From Glomus cerebriforme (taxonomy: Eukaryota > Glomeromycota > Glomeromycetes > Glomerales > Glomeraceae), in contig QKYT01001133.1 of NCBI GenBank assembly GCA_003550305.1, positions 5,635 to 25,031 of the forward strand: 19,397 nt of DNA. The letters run 5' to 3'. The position numbers were made by a program, and so were the translations under genes. The notes under the pieces are model-generated. The model was given only the letters and a program-made list of their open reading frames with translations, was not told the DNA's origin and ran no database searches. Each line of letters starts with the position of its first letter. Within the stretch, counting starts at the first letter, position 1. Shown here one piece after another: positions 17,631 to 19,397 of this stretch.

Positions 17631-19397
17631 TTCTGATTACTAATCAATTAAATTTCAGTAATAATCATTTTAAATGTTTTTGTTTATACACATTTACAAA
17701 AATATTATTTCTTTCTTTTATTTTTTTTCATAAAAAAAACTATCAAATCACTTTTTAAACTATTTTATTATAATAAAATCAAAATTAAACTTGGTTTATT
17801 TTGAATATAAATGTATTTTAATAAGTTTTATTATTAACTTTTTAATACAAAAAATATAAGTACTTTAGTTAAAGTAAATTGACTCTGAGTTCCTAAATAA
17901 ATTATTTCACAAGCCAGAAATTATTTATGGTGGCTATCACCTAGTCCAAAATTTTGCACATGTGTTACAAGTATCATAATTCTAATTAAAAATGGACCTA
18001 ATTTGCTGCATAATGCTAACTGAATTAATATCTATCTCCTTTCTTTTTGAAAATACACTAATTAGCATAAATAAGCAATAACACTATTATAATCAAGATT
18101 ATCTGATACTATTAAATATATAGTATGATCTGTATATAGTATTAAATAATAGCATTAATTAATTCTTAATAGTTAATATAAATATAAATATATATATATA
18201 ATCTGATTTACATAATAATAATGATAATTTTTTATAATATTCTAAAGTTGACAGAAAATTAAGTTGCTATTTTATTAATTATAATATCAGAAAATATAAA
18301 GTTTTTTTAGATATGTAAAATAAATGGCTCAAGCTTTAAAAAAATATTAGTTTGTTAAGTAATATCTGAAATATACAAATATTATTTAATGTAAAATTTT
18401 TTAAAAAAATAATTTAATCAAAAAATTCTAAAAAATATATATATAAATAAATTTATTAAATTATTTTACTTATTTGTTGAAAATAAAATAAAGATATTAA
18501 GTTTATAATACTATAAATTAGATAAATTTTATTTATTTTTCAATAATCATAATTTAAAAATACTGTTAATTCTATTATATTTTCAATTTTTTTTAAATAA
18601 GTTATTTTTTTTTTATATTTTGATAATAGGTATAAATATTTGTATTTTATATAATAAATTTAATTTGCTTTTTTTATTATTAGTATTATTAATATATAAT
18701 TTTATGTAAGTTAACAAATATAATTTTCATAATATTTATTAGAATAATTTTTTCTTTAACTTCTGATATTATTGTATATAAAAAAAATAGCAAAAAAAAA
18801 AAAGATTGATAATTTTTAAATTAATAATTTTTAATAATTTTTGGTATTATATTTTATAATACAATATTTATAATTTGCTTATATTTGATGTAATTACTAT
18901 TATATAAAATTGCAGATAAAATTTATAGACAAATTTGTTTGTAATTTTGTAATATATTATACAAATTATCTATATTCTTATAGTTAAATATTTTGCTAAT
19001 TTTTATAATAAAAATTTGTATTAAGAGCTGATCTGCCTAAGAATAGCAGAAAATTACTATATAAATTTGGGGCAGAATTATTATAAAAATGCCAAAATTG
19101 GCTAAATTTTATAAGTTATAAAATCTGCAGGTAATCATGTGGTGATACTAAATTTCACATAATGAAACCTTAAATACTAAAAATAAAAAAAATAAAAAAA
19201 AAAATAAAGAAATTTATTTATTTATTCAAAACTTTACTTTGAGAAAACGTTAAATTTAACAAGAATATATATATAGTATATATGTAAGAATTTCAAGTCA
19301 TATACTACATTATTTTAACAAATAAAAATATTTAAAATTATATTTTTATACATTTTATATACTTATTTTAATATTTTTTCTTACTTTTAGTTCACAT

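Larger units (their letters stand above)
16214..19397. other. AT-rich stretch, no gene seen
   Basis: About 3.2 kb of AT-rich sequence. The longest frame (16736-16921, 61 codons, four Cys near its start) has no recognisable family and lies in the same base composition as the rest, so it is not called. Small structures are listed separately. Confidence 0.6.

Noticed and set aside
1..19397. CRISPR array or bacterial defence system
   Set aside because: The tandem repeats here are long degenerate units without regular unique spacers, and the sequence is eukaryotic.

Overview
This window is very AT-rich, gene-poor, repeat-dense eukaryotic nuclear DNA. I see no intact host gene, no rRNA, no tRNA and no bacterial-style operon. 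The best guess for the organism is a fungus with an AT-rich, transposon-loaded genome, most plausibly an arbuscular mycorrhizal fungus (Glomeromycotina, e.g. Rhizophagus or Gigaspora type). The reasons are the base composition, the mix of Ty3/gypsy, LINE and pogo/Tigger relics, and TTAGGG-like interstitial arrays. This assignment is inference; no marker gene is present. Layout, left to right. (1) 201-627: a short internally deleted pogo/Tigger-like DNA transposon with about 30-bp inverted ends that keeps only the C-terminal tail codons of the transposase. (2) 653-1130: degenerate T-rich tandem repeats. (3) 1239-2381: a hAT-like non-autonomous element with GATCTGA-type subterminal repeats and a minisatellite core, followed by a GACTTGACT-rich tract that may be one end of a further element. 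(4) 3396-4749 (minus): a 5'-truncated LINE bounded by an 18-bp target-site duplication, with a poly(A) tail and the C-terminal part of its reverse-transcriptase protein. (5) 4768-6644: AT-rich DNA without recognisable genes. (6) 6858-11513 (minus): the largest coding relic, a Ty3/gypsy-type gag-protease-RT-RNase H polyprotein broken by five in-frame stops and two frameshifts. No integrase follows the RNase H; there is instead an acidic, cysteine-containing tail of about 275 residues. (7) 11713-12160: a tandem repeat of about 173 bp. (8) 12440-12780: a promoter-like stretch. (9) 12898-16213: a degenerate telomere-like TTAGGG/TTAGGA array broken open by a 198-bp MITE with a 10-bp target duplication (12985-13182) and by a 2.9-kb TIR element with an 8-bp duplication (13259-16154). 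The 2.9-kb element carries a long tandem array in which each unit has a small inverted repeat, and a 486-bp solo LTR (15226-15711) is inserted in that array. (10) 16214-19397: AT-rich DNA with only small repeats. How the parts work together: they do not form a pathway. The window is a layered insertion record whose order can be read from nesting: telomere-like array first, then the 2.9-kb element and the MITE, then the solo LTR inside the 2.9-kb element. The retroelement proteins are all broken but keep their catalytic motifs. The most unusual items are the apparently integrase-less gypsy polyprotein with its unfamiliar tail, and the 2.9-kb element whose repeated hairpins change sequence while several keep their pairing.
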